From Lachnospiraceae bacterium Marseille-Q4251 (GTDB lineage Bacteria; Bacillota; Clostridia; Lachnospirales; Lachnospiraceae), in NCBI GenBank assembly GCA_018223435.1, contig JAGTTO010000001.1, positions 992,001 to 1,056,000 on the forward strand: a DNA stretch of 64,000 nucleotides, written 5' to 3'. Made by a program: the position numbers and the translations under genes. Positions 17,916 to 25,946 of this stretch are shown here, piece after piece. The notes beneath the pieces were generated by a model, which was given only the letters and a program-made list of their open reading frames with translations, was not told the origin of the DNA and ran no database searches. Each line of letters begins with the position of its first letter. The first letter of the stretch is position 1.

Positions 17916-17933
17916 AGTTTTCCTCTCCTTTTC

Positions 17934-18785
17934 TTATGCGATTACCTCCGGCAGCTCGATCTCTCCGTCAAAAACGGTGGTCGCCGGTCCGGTCATATAG
18001 ACCAGGTTCTCTTTTCTGTCCCAGAAGATCTTCAGATCTCCTCCCAGAAGTTTCACAGTCACTTCGTCCTCCGTAAAGCCATTTAAAATAGAAGCAACTG
18101 CCACAGCGCAGGCTCCTGTTCCGCAGGCCATGGTCTCCCCGGAGCCTCTCTCCCAGACGCGCATTTCCACGGTGTTCCGGTTCAGCACATGGACAAATTC
18201 TGTATTAATCCTGTCCGGGAAGCGTTTGTGATTTTCAAAGGAGGGGCCGATTTTCTCAAGCTCCAGCTCCTTCGGGGAATAATCGAGAAAAATCACCGCA
18301 TGGGGATTTCCCATGGAAACGCCGGTGATATAGTACTCTTTTCCCTCAACCTCAAGGGATTCATCGATGACCTGTTCCTTCTCGGAAACAATGGGGATCT
18401 TCTCCGCCTCAAGAATGGGCGCTCCCATGTTTACCCGAACTTCAGAAACCTTTCCGTCTTTCAGAGTCAGATGAAGATACTTGATACCTGCCTTCGTCTC
18501 CACTGCGATATCCGTCTTGTCCACAATGCCGTAATCATAGGCGTATTTTGCCACACAACGGATGCCATTTCCGCACATAGCTCCCTGAGAACCGTCCAGG
18601 TTATACATATCCATCTTGCAGTCTGCCTTCTCTGAGGGACGGATCAGGATCAGGCCGTCCGAACCGATCCCTAAATGCCGGTCGCTGACGAAACGGGCCA
18701 CAGCCGCCGGATCCTTTACCTCTTCTTTAAAACAGTTGACATACACATAATCGTTGCCGATTCCCTGCATTTTTGTAAATTTCAT
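17934..18785 (-). CDS. dapF: Diaminopimelate epimerase
   Basis: A 283-residue DapF that interconverts LL- and meso-diaminopimelate for lysine and peptidoglycan synthesis. The two catalytic cysteines are visible: MCGNGIRC (Cys71) and ACGTGAC (Cys221). MQGIGNDYVYVNC at the N-terminus and MGNPHAVIF in the middle are typical. It is first in an operon with an esterase and a GH3 glucosidase, an unusual company for a wall-precursor gene. An AGGAGG-type site precedes the ATG, together with a small leader hairpin AGCC / GGCT. Confidence 0.97.
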   Translation of the reverse strand: MKFTKMQGIGNDYVYVNCFKEEVKDPAAVARFVSDRHLGIGSDGLILIRPSEKADCKMDMYNLDGSQGAMCGNGIRCVAKYAYDYGIVDKTDIAVETKAGIKYLHLTLKDGKVSEVRVNMGAPILEAEKIPIVSEKEQVIDESLEVEGKEYYITGVSMGNPHAVIFLDYSPKELELEKIGPSFENHKRFPDRINTEFVHVLNRNTVEMRVWERGSGETMACGTGACAVAVASILNGFTEDEVTVKLLGGDLKIFWDRKENLVYMTGPATTVFDGEIELPEVIA

Positions 18786-18834
18786 CTTCTGCCTCCTATA
18801 TCAGCCGTCCCTCCGGCTATTCTTACGCTTTTTC

Positions 18835-18863
18835 ATTTTATCACGACTGTTTTTATTTGGGAA
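18835..18863 (-). promoter_or_regulatory. Probable promoter of the dapF operon
   Basis: On the minus strand TAAAAT (18835-18840) is preceded, after 17 bases, by TTCCCA (18858-18863). The -35 is weak, so the call is tentative. It is back to back with the lysozyme-gene promoter. Confidence 0.35.
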
Positions 18864-18870
18864 TCCCGAT

Positions 18871-18898
18871 TTGACATTTATCTGTTCTCTGCTATACT
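18871..18898 (+). promoter_or_regulatory. SigA-type promoter of the lysozyme-like gene
   Basis: Consensus TTGACA (18871-18876), 16 bases, TATACT (18893-18898), about 30 bases before the ATG. Confidence 0.7.
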
Positions 18899-18928
18899 GA
18901 GGGGGACTCTTACGAAATGAGGATTCTT

Positions 18929-19576
18929 ATGGAAAATAAAACGAAAACAAAGCGACCGCCCCGAAAAAGGCGCTCTTTAAGCGTAGCGGAGCGAAAAAAA
19001 CAGCTCCATCTTCGCATTGGTCTTTCCCTGGCGGGAATTTTTCTTGTATTCTTCCTCTTTCTGGCGCCTTTCGGGCCCCATCTGCTCTTCGGAAAAGGAC
19101 GGGCGGTAAATCTCTCCGACTCGGTCCTTCAATATCAGGCCCTGGTGGATCAGTACTGTGAGGAATACTCCATCCCGGCTTTCTCCCAGGTCGTGCTGGC
19201 CATCATGCAGCAGGAAAGCGCCGGTTCTGTGGCCGACGTCATGCAGGCCTCAGAAAGCCCTTTCAACACCTGGTATGCCAACACACCGAACAGCATCCTG
19301 GATCCAGATTATTCCATCCGGGTGGGCGTGGAGACCTTCGCCTACTGCCTGAACGAGGCCGGCTGCACTTCCCCCAGGCAAAAGTCCAGGCTAAAACTCG
19401 CCTTACAAACCTACAATTATGGAAATTCCTACGCTTCCTGGGCTCTCACCAATTACGGCGGTTATTCCCAGGACAATGCGCTGGAATTTGCCGAAAATAT
19501 GAAGGGAAAGCTTGGCTGGAGCCAGTACGGCGACCCGGAATATGTCTCCCATGTGCTCCGATATTACCGCTCGTAA
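18929..19576 (+). CDS. Membrane-anchored lysozyme-like (CwlT N-domain type) muramidase
   Basis: A 215-residue protein with a strongly basic N-terminus, one membrane helix (about residues 30-52, LRIGLSLAGIFLVFFLFLAP) and an extracellular lysozyme-like domain. The domain shows VLAIMQQESAG with the putative catalytic Glu, then DPDYSIRVGVETFAYCL and LQTYNYGNSYASWALTNYGGY. This matches the muramidase half of CwlT-like proteins, without the NlpC/P60 half. It probably trims peptidoglycan at the cell surface. The ATG at 18929 has AATGAGG before it; an upstream ATG at 18917 has none. Confidence 0.8.
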   Translation: MENKTKTKRPPRKRRSLSVAERKKQLHLRIGLSLAGIFLVFFLFLAPFGPHLLFGKGRAVNLSDSVLQYQALVDQYCEEYSIPAFSQVVLAIMQQESAGSVADVMQASESPFNTWYANTPNSILDPDYSIRVGVETFAYCLNEAGCTSPRQKSRLKLALQTYNYGNSYASWALTNYGGYSQDNALEFAENMKGKLGWSQYGDPEYVSHVLRYYRS

Positions 19577-19699
19577 CTGTTCAGTATCTTCACAGTTACT
19601 ATCGCCCTTAATATAAAAAAGAAGTGGAATTTTTCTCATTTATCCACTACAATAGGAATTAACTTCAACCTGCAAATTTTTTAAAAAAGGAGTAAGTCT

Positions 19700-20638
19700 A
19701 TGAGCTATGAAACCTATACCACCGTGGACTGGCTGATGTTCTTCTACATCTACTGCTTCCTCGGCTGGTGCTTTGAATCCACCTATGTTTCCATTCAGCA
19801 CAAGAAATGGATCAACCGTGGCTTTATGCGCGGACCGTTTCTTCCCCTCTACGGTTCCGGAGCTGTCATTATGCTGTTTGTGACCATTCCGGTCCGGGAC
19901 AATGTTTTCCTTACCTTCCTCTTCGGCGCAGTAGGAGCTACGATCCTCGAATACTTCACCGGAGCCGCGATGGAGGCCCTCTTCAAGGTCCGTTACTGGG
20001 ATTACAGCAACAATCGCTTCAACCTGAACGGCCACATCTGTCTGGGCACCACCATCGCCTGGGGCTTTCTGACTCTCGCCATGGTTCATATTCTGCAGAC
20101 GCCTGTGGAGGCCGTAGTAAATGCCATTCCGCCCAGGCCCGAAGGAATCATCGCCCTGGTGGTGACGATCTATATCGCCGCTGATTTCTCCCTTTCCTTC
20201 AAGGCAGCCCTCGATATCAAGGATCTCCTTGCAAAGATGACCGCCGCCAAGGAAGAAATGGATAAAGTCCAGACCCGTCTGGATGCCATTATCGCCTTCA
20301 CCGGCCAGACCGCTGCTTTCAAAACCCTTTCCAATTCCAAGGACCGTCTCTCCGGCACCCTCCAGTCTGTCAAAGCCAAACTGGATTTCCTGCAGAAGCA
20401 TGAGCACAGCGAGGAGCGCCGTTCCGGCAAACAGCTGACTGCCTTCCGTGAGGAACTGGAGCAGTTGAAAACCAAGTACATTGTGGACAACGAGTACCGC
20501 AAGGCTCTGTCCAATCGTCTCGGTTTCTTCCGCAAGGAGCTCTTAAAAGCGCATCCGACCATCGCTTCTCCGAAGTTCGAGTCCGCTCTTGCAGAGTTAA
20601 AAGAGATCGTTTCCGAGAAATCTCACAAAGAAGATTAA
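19700..20638 (+). CDS. CmpB-family multi-pass membrane protein (putative ABC-transporter permease)
   Basis: A 312-residue protein. The N-terminal half (about residues 10-180) has five hydrophobic segments and motifs of the family annotated as putative ABC-transporter type IV/CmpB: FLGWCFESTYVSI, NRGFMRGPFLPLYGSGA, and VRYWDYSNNRFNLNGHICLG. The C-terminal half (180-312) is hydrophilic and helical, probably coiled coil. Function is not established despite the name; no ATPase is adjacent. TGGAAT-17-TACAAT (19625-19653) is a possible promoter. The stop codon overlaps the end of the convergent CE4-like gene by four bases, with no terminator between. Confidence 0.8.
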   Translation: MSYETYTTVDWLMFFYIYCFLGWCFESTYVSIQHKKWINRGFMRGPFLPLYGSGAVIMLFVTIPVRDNVFLTFLFGAVGATILEYFTGAAMEALFKVRYWDYSNNRFNLNGHICLGTTIAWGFLTLAMVHILQTPVEAVVNAIPPRPEGIIALVVTIYIAADFSLSFKAALDIKDLLAKMTAAKEEMDKVQTRLDAIIAFTGQTAAFKTLSNSKDRLSGTLQSVKAKLDFLQKHEHSEERRSGKQLTAFREELEQLKTKYIVDNEYRKALSNRLGFFRKELLKAHPTIASPKFESALAELKEIVSEKSHKED

Positions 20639-21342
20639 AAAAGATGCCCGACAGGCACCGCTTCATATCCCATGGCTCCAAGCTCCGGAAGCAGTTTTTC
20701 TAGGGTGGGAGCCATATTTTTTGCCCCGGTGTGGAAAAGAAGCAGGGCTCCCGGACGAAGTCTCTCGCTCTCTGTCACGGTCTTAAAAATGGCGTCGCTC
20801 CCGTAATCCTTCCAGTCTTCTGAGTCCACAGACCAGCCCACCGGCTGGAGACCTGCCCCCTGAACCGCCTGCAAAAGTCCTGTCCCATAGCGTTTTTCCC
20901 GCTCCTGAAAGAGCGTAAGTTCTCTCCCTGTGATATTCCGAAGCCGTTCTCCCGCCTGTTCCAGAAGAGAGCGCACTTCTCTCACACTCAGGCGATCCCA
21001 TCGTTTGCCCTCCTGGCTTAAAAGTCCCAGCTCATGCCCTTCCTGTATGATTTTCGTCACCAGTTCCGGCCAGGATTCTCCCCAGCTTTCCGTCACAAAA
21101 AAGGTAGCTTTTTTTCCATTTTCCCGGAGGATTTTTAAAACGTTTTCCGTCTCCTCCCCATTTCCTGTCACCTGAAAAATAAGGCCCACTTTTGCCTCCG
21201 CCGTATCCACCTCATTCACCGGCCTGGCGCTGATTCCTCCTGCCACTTCCAGACTGCCTTGACGGAAATTCCAGATTCCCGCCGCTGTCAGAAGCAGGCA
21301 GAGCATCAATACACCCGCTCCCCGGAACTTTCTCACATCCAT
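20635..21342 (-). CDS. Polysaccharide-deacetylase-like protein without CE4 metal ligands
   Basis: A 235-residue exported protein with an N-terminal membrane helix (about residues 9-25). The fold resembles PdaB-like CE4 proteins (VLKILRENGKKATFFVTESW, EGHELGLLSQEG, LQPVGWSVDSEDW, GALLLFHTG). However, the first motif reads LIFQVTGNG where active enzymes have TFDDGP, and the HxxxH zinc ligands of motif 2 are LLSQEG. Both metal Asp and His ligands are therefore missing, so it is probably non-catalytic, perhaps glycan-binding or regulatory. The ATG at 21342 was chosen for its GGGGGAG site. Confidence 0.75.
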   Translation of the reverse strand: MDVRKFRGAGVLMLCLLLTAAGIWNFRQGSLEVAGGISARPVNEVDTAEAKVGLIFQVTGNGEETENVLKILRENGKKATFFVTESWGESWPELVTKIIQEGHELGLLSQEGKRWDRLSVREVRSLLEQAGERLRNITGRELTLFQEREKRYGTGLLQAVQGAGLQPVGWSVDSEDWKDYGSDAIFKTVTESERLRPGALLLFHTGAKNMAPTLEKLLPELGAMGYEAVPVGHLF

Positions 21343-21412
21343 CCTGATACGCTCCCCCACTGATTCTTCTGTTTCTATCTTATGAAAAAGGACGCCAGAT
21401 ATGCGTTCCTGT

Positions 21413-21455
21413 ACAAGAAAGGAGCCGGACACCCTTTTTCAAGATGTCCGGCTCC
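21413..21455 (-). terminator. Terminator after the large surface-protein gene
   Basis: GGAGCCGGACA (21421-21431) / TGTCCGGCTCC (21445-21455) stem; on the minus strand it is followed by TTTCTTGT. It separates the surface-protein gene from the CE4-like gene. Confidence 0.85.
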
Positions 21456-21472
21456 TGCCGTTTCATTTCTTA

Positions 21473-24220
21473 TTACTTTTTACTTTTCTTGCGGACAACA
21501 CCCAGAATCACGAGCAGAGCTGCTGCAATCACCAGAACTACAACCAGTGCTACAATCGGAGTGTTATCTCCGGTCTTTACACCGCCGCCGATGACTTCAT
21601 CCGGATTCTTGGTATTTCCTGTACCGTTTCCGTTCTCATCAGTAAACTGGCCTTTACCTGCGATGGTGAAATCCTGTGTGCTGACGGAGGTTTCTCCGGT
21701 ATCTACCCACTGGCTGCCATCATACATCTGTTTCATGAATGTAACTTTCAGAGTGTAGTTTCCGGCTTTCGTGATACGGAAGCTTGCGGTATAACCGTTG
21801 CTGCCCCACTTATAATCGTTGACCAGATTCCAGGTGGAAGTCGGTACATAGCGAACGTCTCCGCTGATCGGATCTTCATTGTCCGTTCCATCTCCGATTG
21901 CCTCAAAGGTGATGACGGAATTTACCGGGTATTTCGCCGGATTAGTGAAGCCCCAGATATAGTTGTTGGAAGCGTTGCCGATGATGTTCAGACGCTGGAT
22001 CTCTCTGCTCTCTGTCGTTCCGCAGCGCTTGCAGGTACGCTCCTGTTTGCCTTTGCTGGTAGTCGTAGGCTTAACCGTGGTCTTCCATCCATCTGCATCG
22101 GTATTCTCATCTTTGATCCAGTCATGGCCAAGAGCTTCAAGGGTCTTTTTATCTTTGATCTCGCCGCATCTCGTACACTTCTTGTATTCCTCTCCTGCCT
22201 CGGTGCAGGTCGGCTCTTTGGTGATGGTCTCCCAGTTATGGCCAAGAGCCTTCGTCTCTCTGGTATTTACTACCACACCGCAAACGGTACATTTCTGAAC
22301 CTGAGTACCTTTCTCGGTACAGGTTGCTTTCTTTGTCGTTACCCATTTCTCGCTGGCTGTATGCCCTTTTGCAGAAATGGCCTGCGTCTCGGTAGCTCCG
22401 CAGACGCTGCAGGTACGGGTTTCCTCGCCTGCCTCGGTGCAGGTTGCCTCTTTGGAAACAGTCCACTCACCAAAGCTGTGAGCTGCTTTTGTGACTGTCA
22501 CCTGATAGGTTTTCACGGTAACGCCGTCCTCTGCGGTAACAGTGAGAGTCTTCGCTGCTCCGTCGGAGAAATCAAGGACAGTTTCAGAAGCGGGGCTTAC
22601 CGTTGCTTTGTCACTGACGGTAATCACCGGCGTGATTCCTGCCGGATCAAGAGCGGAATTACACGGCAGAGTAATATGAATCTCGCCGTTTTCCGGTGCT
22701 GCAGTGATATCGCCTACGGTGAAACTTACAAGCTCTGCGGCACTGCTTCTTGCGGAAGTATAGGTAACTGCTGCAGAGGTCAGTCCGTCAAGGCTTACCT
22801 GAAGACTAAAGCTTCCTGCCTCTTTCACTCGCAGGAACTGGCTTCCGTCCTCTGCAGTAACAATCTCTGCAAGGTTTGTATCAGATACGGTATAAATTGC
22901 TTTCACACCCTGAGGAATCTGCTCTGCGGAGACAAGAGAGCCGTCTGCTGCAGTCAGAGTATAACCCAGCGGGTAATCGCTTCCCACTGCCAGGCTTCCT
23001 TCACCGGAACCCGGAGTGTTGATGGCAAGGTTCATTCCGTCATACCAGTGTGTTTCCGGATTCTCCGGCTCGGGCTGCGAAACGACGGGCTGCTGATTAT
23101 TCTCATCTGCAGGCTGAATGGACGGAGCGTCAGTCTCGGTATCTGTCGGGTCTGCCGGAACGGTCTCACCCTGTTCATAAGCCTGGAGCTCAGTTCCGTT
23201 GGCAAGCATAACATTTACCTGGAAAGCTACGGTTCCTTCTGCTTCTACAGTGAAGTTTCCGCTCTTATCCGGCATATCTACCAGATCGCTGCCCTCCTCT
23301 ACACTGTAGCTGACGCTGGCCTCTCCGGCTGCTGCCAGCTCCTCATTGGAGATCTCATACTGAAGCTGATAAGCTTTGCCGACTTCCATTTTTTCCGGAA
23401 GTAGCAGCCGGATCACCGGTGCATCAATCAGAGAGTTCTGATCGTCGGTTTCGCTGACCGGCTCATCCTCAGCCGGAGCTTCTGCGGAGCTTTCGCTCTC
23501 AGTGGGAGCTTCTGTCCAGGCTTCCGTCTCGACAGGAGCTTCCGTCCAGGTCTCGGTCTGTGCTTCCGTCTGAGATTCTGTCTCAGTCGGTGCCTCGGTC
23601 CAGGCTTCGGTCTCTGCCGGAGCTTCGGTTACGGACTCGGTCGGAGCCTCAGTTTGTGCTTCGGTATAGGCTTCTGTTTCCGCCGGAGCTTCCGTCTGGG
23701 TCTCAGTTATCGATTCGGTGACTGCTTCGGTCGGAGCCTCAGTCTGCATTTCCGTCTCTGTCTCGTCTTCCTTCGGTTCAATCGTCAGATCCACTTTCGG
23801 AAGTCCGTTCTCCGAATCCGTTTCCGGAGCGACATATTCATAAGCATCAGAAAGCTTTAAGGTGAAGATGTATTCACCTGCTGCGGTAAATTCCGGATCA
23901 TATTTCACCGGTTCCACATTGGTATCTTCTTTGCCATCCTCGGCTTTCACCGGACGGATGGTCCATTCGAGATCTGTCAGCTCATATTCGGTGCCTTCTG
24001 CATCGTAAGCTTTGATCTTCTCCGGAAGACCCAGGTCCTTCAACTCGGTACCCTGTTCAAAATGGTCTTTCTCCGGTTTTTCCAGTTTTTCAAAAGATGT
24101 AAGAACGATCTTACCTGCGCCGTCCTCTGCCGCAAAAGCTGTGGCTGACGGAGCCATGGTCATAAGAAGTACCAATGACATCAGCATGGAGAGATACTTC
24201 ATCCAGTTCTTCATTCTCAT
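21473..24220 (-). CDS. Large cell-surface protein with Thr/Glu repeats and Cys-pair repeats, C-terminal membrane anchor
   Basis: A 915-residue exported protein. Domains in order: signal peptide (1-30, ending ATAFA); a beta-rich domain; a Thr/Glu/Ala/Pro-rich repeat region (about 155-270, units like TEAPTETEAWTEAP); further Ig-like segments; and four repeats of about 40 residues around TCTEAGEETRTCSVCG (about 585-745), each with a CxxC pair. A final beta domain leads to a C-terminal KTGDNTP, hydrophobic helix and KKSKK tail. The C-terminus is typical of Lachnospiraceae surface proteins, possibly a sortase-type signal. The Cys-pair repeats could bind metal. No ligand can be named. GGGAGGAGG precedes the ATG. 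Confidence 0.85.
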   Translation of the reverse strand: MRMKNWMKYLSMLMSLVLLMTMAPSATAFAAEDGAGKIVLTSFEKLEKPEKDHFEQGTELKDLGLPEKIKAYDAEGTEYELTDLEWTIRPVKAEDGKEDTNVEPVKYDPEFTAAGEYIFTLKLSDAYEYVAPETDSENGLPKVDLTIEPKEDETETEMQTEAPTEAVTESITETQTEAPAETEAYTEAQTEAPTESVTEAPAETEAWTEAPTETESQTEAQTETWTEAPVETEAWTEAPTESESSAEAPAEDEPVSETDDQNSLIDAPVIRLLLPEKMEVGKAYQLQYEISNEELAAAGEASVSYSVEEGSDLVDMPDKSGNFTVEAEGTVAFQVNVMLANGTELQAYEQGETVPADPTDTETDAPSIQPADENNQQPVVSQPEPENPETHWYDGMNLAINTPGSGEGSLAVGSDYPLGYTLTAADGSLVSAEQIPQGVKAIYTVSDTNLAEIVTAEDGSQFLRVKEAGSFSLQVSLDGLTSAAVTYTSARSSAAELVSFTVGDITAAPENGEIHITLPCNSALDPAGITPVITVSDKATVSPASETVLDFSDGAAKTLTVTAEDGVTVKTYQVTVTKAAHSFGEWTVSKEATCTEAGEETRTCSVCGATETQAISAKGHTASEKWVTTKKATCTEKGTQVQKCTVCGVVVNTRETKALGHNWETITKEPTCTEAGEEYKKCTRCGEIKDKKTLEALGHDWIKDENTDADGWKTTVKPTTTSKGKQERTCKRCGTTESREIQRLNIIGNASNNYIWGFTNPAKYPVNSVITFEAIGDGTDNEDPISGDVRYVPTSTWNLVNDYKWGSNGYTASFRITKAGNYTLKVTFMKQMYDGSQWVDTGETSVSTQDFTIAGKGQFTDENGNGTGNTKNPDEVIGGGVKTGDNTPIVALVVVLVIAAALLVILGVVRKKSKK

Positions 24221-24291
24221 AAAAATCCTCCTCCCATAGGTTCTGTTGAAACTTAACGGCCGCGCGGGATGTACGACCTTTTTCTGACAAC

Positions 24292-24297
24292 ATTATA
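24292..24297 (-). promoter_or_regulatory. Extended -10 promoter of the surface-protein gene
   Basis: On the minus strand TGGTATAAT (perfect -10 with TG extension; no good -35) lies about 72 bases before the start codon. Confidence 0.55.
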
Positions 24298-24366
24298 CCA
24301 TGGAGAATTGCAGGTTACCACTTAATTTTTTCTTATGAAAAACTGCTGCTGATGCATGTATTTTCT

Positions 24367-24720
24367 TCAAAATTTTAGAGAATATATGAAGATTCCCAGA
24401 AGAATGACGGCAATTCCGGCTGCCTTTTTGCGGGTAAACCGTTCCTTTAACAGAAAATATCCCATCAAAGAAACATAGATATAGCTGGTAGACTCCAGAA
24501 TCGGCTGCATGGAAAGTGGCACGGTACGCAGGGCCAGCATAGTCAGCACTGTGGATAATAAAAAAATGCTGTATGCCGTAATCACCCATGGATTCAAATA
24601 TTCTTTCAGTCTGTTGGGGTAATGTTTCTGAGCTGCTTTTTTCAGAAGAATCTGGGACACGGCGGAAATAAATACCGAAAAAAGCAGGAGCAGAACGGAA
24701 AAAGTCATGGAATCATTCAT
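24367..24720 (-). CDS. Small four-helix DMT/SMR-like membrane protein (ArnF-like)
   Basis: A 117-residue protein with four predicted membrane helices and the small multidrug-resistance/EamA half-transporter pattern (ISAVSQILLKKAA; PILESTSYIYVSLMGYFLLKERFTRKKAAG). Paired short proteins of this kind form heterodimers; ArnE/ArnF flip undecaprenyl-phosphate-aminoarabinose across the membrane. It overlaps the next gene upstream (24713-25066) by eight bases, so the two are translated as a coupled pair. Location next to WbqC and a GtrB-like glycosyltransferase favours a lipid-linked-sugar flippase over a drug pump, but this is inference. Confidence 0.75.
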   Translation of the reverse strand: MNDSMTFSVLLLLFSVFISAVSQILLKKAAQKHYPNRLKEYLNPWVITAYSIFLLSTVLTMLALRTVPLSMQPILESTSYIYVSLMGYFLLKERFTRKKAAGIAVILLGIFIYSLKF

Positions 24721-25066
24721 CGCTGGTCACCACCAGATAAATACCGAAGAATATGACCACCGCCCCAAGAATCATATTCCAGGTGATTTTTTCCTGAAAA
24801 AAGAGTGCTCCCCAGATCATGCCCCAGACCAGGGAGACTCCTTTATTTGCGTAAGCAAAGGTAAGTGGCAGATAATGCAGAATCTGCTGCCAGACAAAGG
24901 CATAGCCCACCATAATCAGAAGAACCAACCCATAATAAAAGCAAAATGGCAGAGAAAGAGATGGCTGTTTTGCAGCCATTTTGGAAGCCACGCCACTTAA
25001 AGAGGAAAAAAGCAGAGAAAGCTGCAGTGCCAGAAAAACTTTTCCCTTTACAGCAGGTCGTTTCAT
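24713..25066 (-). CDS. Small four-helix DMT/SMR-like membrane protein (ArnE-like)
   Basis: A 117-residue partner of the preceding protein, also with four predicted helices (FLALQLSLLFSSLSGVASKMA; FAYANKGVSLVWGMIWGALFFQEKITW). The conserved Glu/Lys pair near the third-helix end (FFQEKI) is typical of half-size DMT proteins. A GGAGGTGATC site lies inside the end of the WbqC gene, which it overlaps by four bases (ATGA). The three genes therefore form a tight operon, WbqC first. Likely a heterodimeric transporter subunit in the cytoplasmic membrane. Confidence 0.75.
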   Translation of the reverse strand: MKRPAVKGKVFLALQLSLLFSSLSGVASKMAAKQPSLSLPFCFYYGLVLLIMVGYAFVWQQILHYLPLTFAYANKGVSLVWGMIWGALFFQEKITWNMILGAVVIFFGIYLVVTSDE

Positions 25067-25791
25067 TTAAAAAGATCACCTCCGGGATGAATAGAATCCG
25101 GGAAGCTCTTCATATAGCGGTGAGCATCTGGTCCTGTGTGGAAGATCAGGTCCAGCACAGAAACTCCGTGTTCAAAAGCACCGAAAGACTGCGGATATTC
25201 CGGATAACCGCTGTAATCCATATAAGCCAGTTTTACATTGGCATCGATAAAACACTGATCCACAATATAATCTTTCGCTGCCGGACCGGAAAGATAAGCA
25301 TCTCCACCGGCGGAAAGACACAGGTTCACCAGGCGTTCTGTTTTTCCTTCACTTAAGGTATAATCGGAAGACCAGGTGATTTTTGTATGAATGCCAAGGA
25401 TATCGCACAGTTCCGTGAGAAAACGGTAATTGATCCGGCTTAAATAAGTTTCTTTTTCACAAGCTTCATAGACACTGCGAATACGGTCTTCATATTCCTT
25501 AAAAAACGGAGCTTTGCAGTAATTCAAAGAAATGGCTCTCCAATGATCATGACACCAGTCATGATCCAGGACCTCCGTCTCGTTGATTTTCTGATAAAAC
25601 TTACCTTTGTTAATCACCGGAATAGAAAGCCACTGGAGACCTGATGGAGTTTTGATTTTGTTGCGGTTACGCCAGTCACGGCGGGTATACTGCATGTCGT
25701 CATATAAAATAAATTCATCCACCAGATTGATCAGGTCAAAATATCCTTTCCAGGGAATGTAATTGGACTGCAGAATTGCAATTTTTTTCAT
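25063..25791 (-). CDS. WbqC-like family protein
   Basis: A 242-residue cytoplasmic protein matching the WbqC family: ILQSNYIPWKGYFDLI at the N-terminus, FILYDDMQYTRRDWRNRN, LSIPVINKGKFYQKINE and the C-terminal SVLDLIFHTGPDA. WbqC-like genes occur in O-antigen and other glycan loci; the biochemical role is not settled, with acyl- or amide-forming transfer being a frequent prediction. The ATG at 25791 has AAAGGAATTACTT before it. It is first in a three-gene operon with the two half-transporters and divergent from an ATP-grasp ligase. Confidence 0.88.
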   Translation of the reverse strand: MKKIAILQSNYIPWKGYFDLINLVDEFILYDDMQYTRRDWRNRNKIKTPSGLQWLSIPVINKGKFYQKINETEVLDHDWCHDHWRAISLNYCKAPFFKEYEDRIRSVYEACEKETYLSRINYRFLTELCDILGIHTKITWSSDYTLSEGKTERLVNLCLSAGGDAYLSGPAAKDYIVDQCFIDANVKLAYMDYSGYPEYPQSFGAFEHGVSVLDLIFHTGPDAHRYMKSFPDSIHPGGDLFK

Positions 25792-25865
25792 AAGTAATTC
25801 CTTTCTTATCATAAATCAATGATTTTCTTTTGCTATCATATCACAGACGATGCAAAAAGAAAACA

Positions 25866-25894
25866 TTGAGATTTTAATTTGAGGATGCTATAAT
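25866..25894 (+). promoter_or_regulatory. SigA-type promoter of the ATP-grasp/GT operon
   Basis: TTGAGA (25866-25871), 17 bases, perfect TATAAT (25889-25894). On the opposite strand TGATATGAT near 25838 may be the extended -10 of the WbqC operon. Confidence 0.65.
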
Positions 25895-25946
25895 GGGCAT
25901 GTAATAATGGCAGGTAATTTTTCCTGCTTTGCATGGAGTGTGTATA

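Noticed and set aside
21401..23404. 667-codon plus-strand frame opposite the surface-protein gene
   Set aside because: Produced by the repetitive Thr/Glu codons on the other strand; it also runs through a terminator, and the Cys-rich translation matches nothing.
23440..23780. CRISPR-like direct repeats
   Set aside because: The repeats are irregular, in frame and encode the Thr/Glu stalk of the surface protein; there are no spacers and no cas genes.
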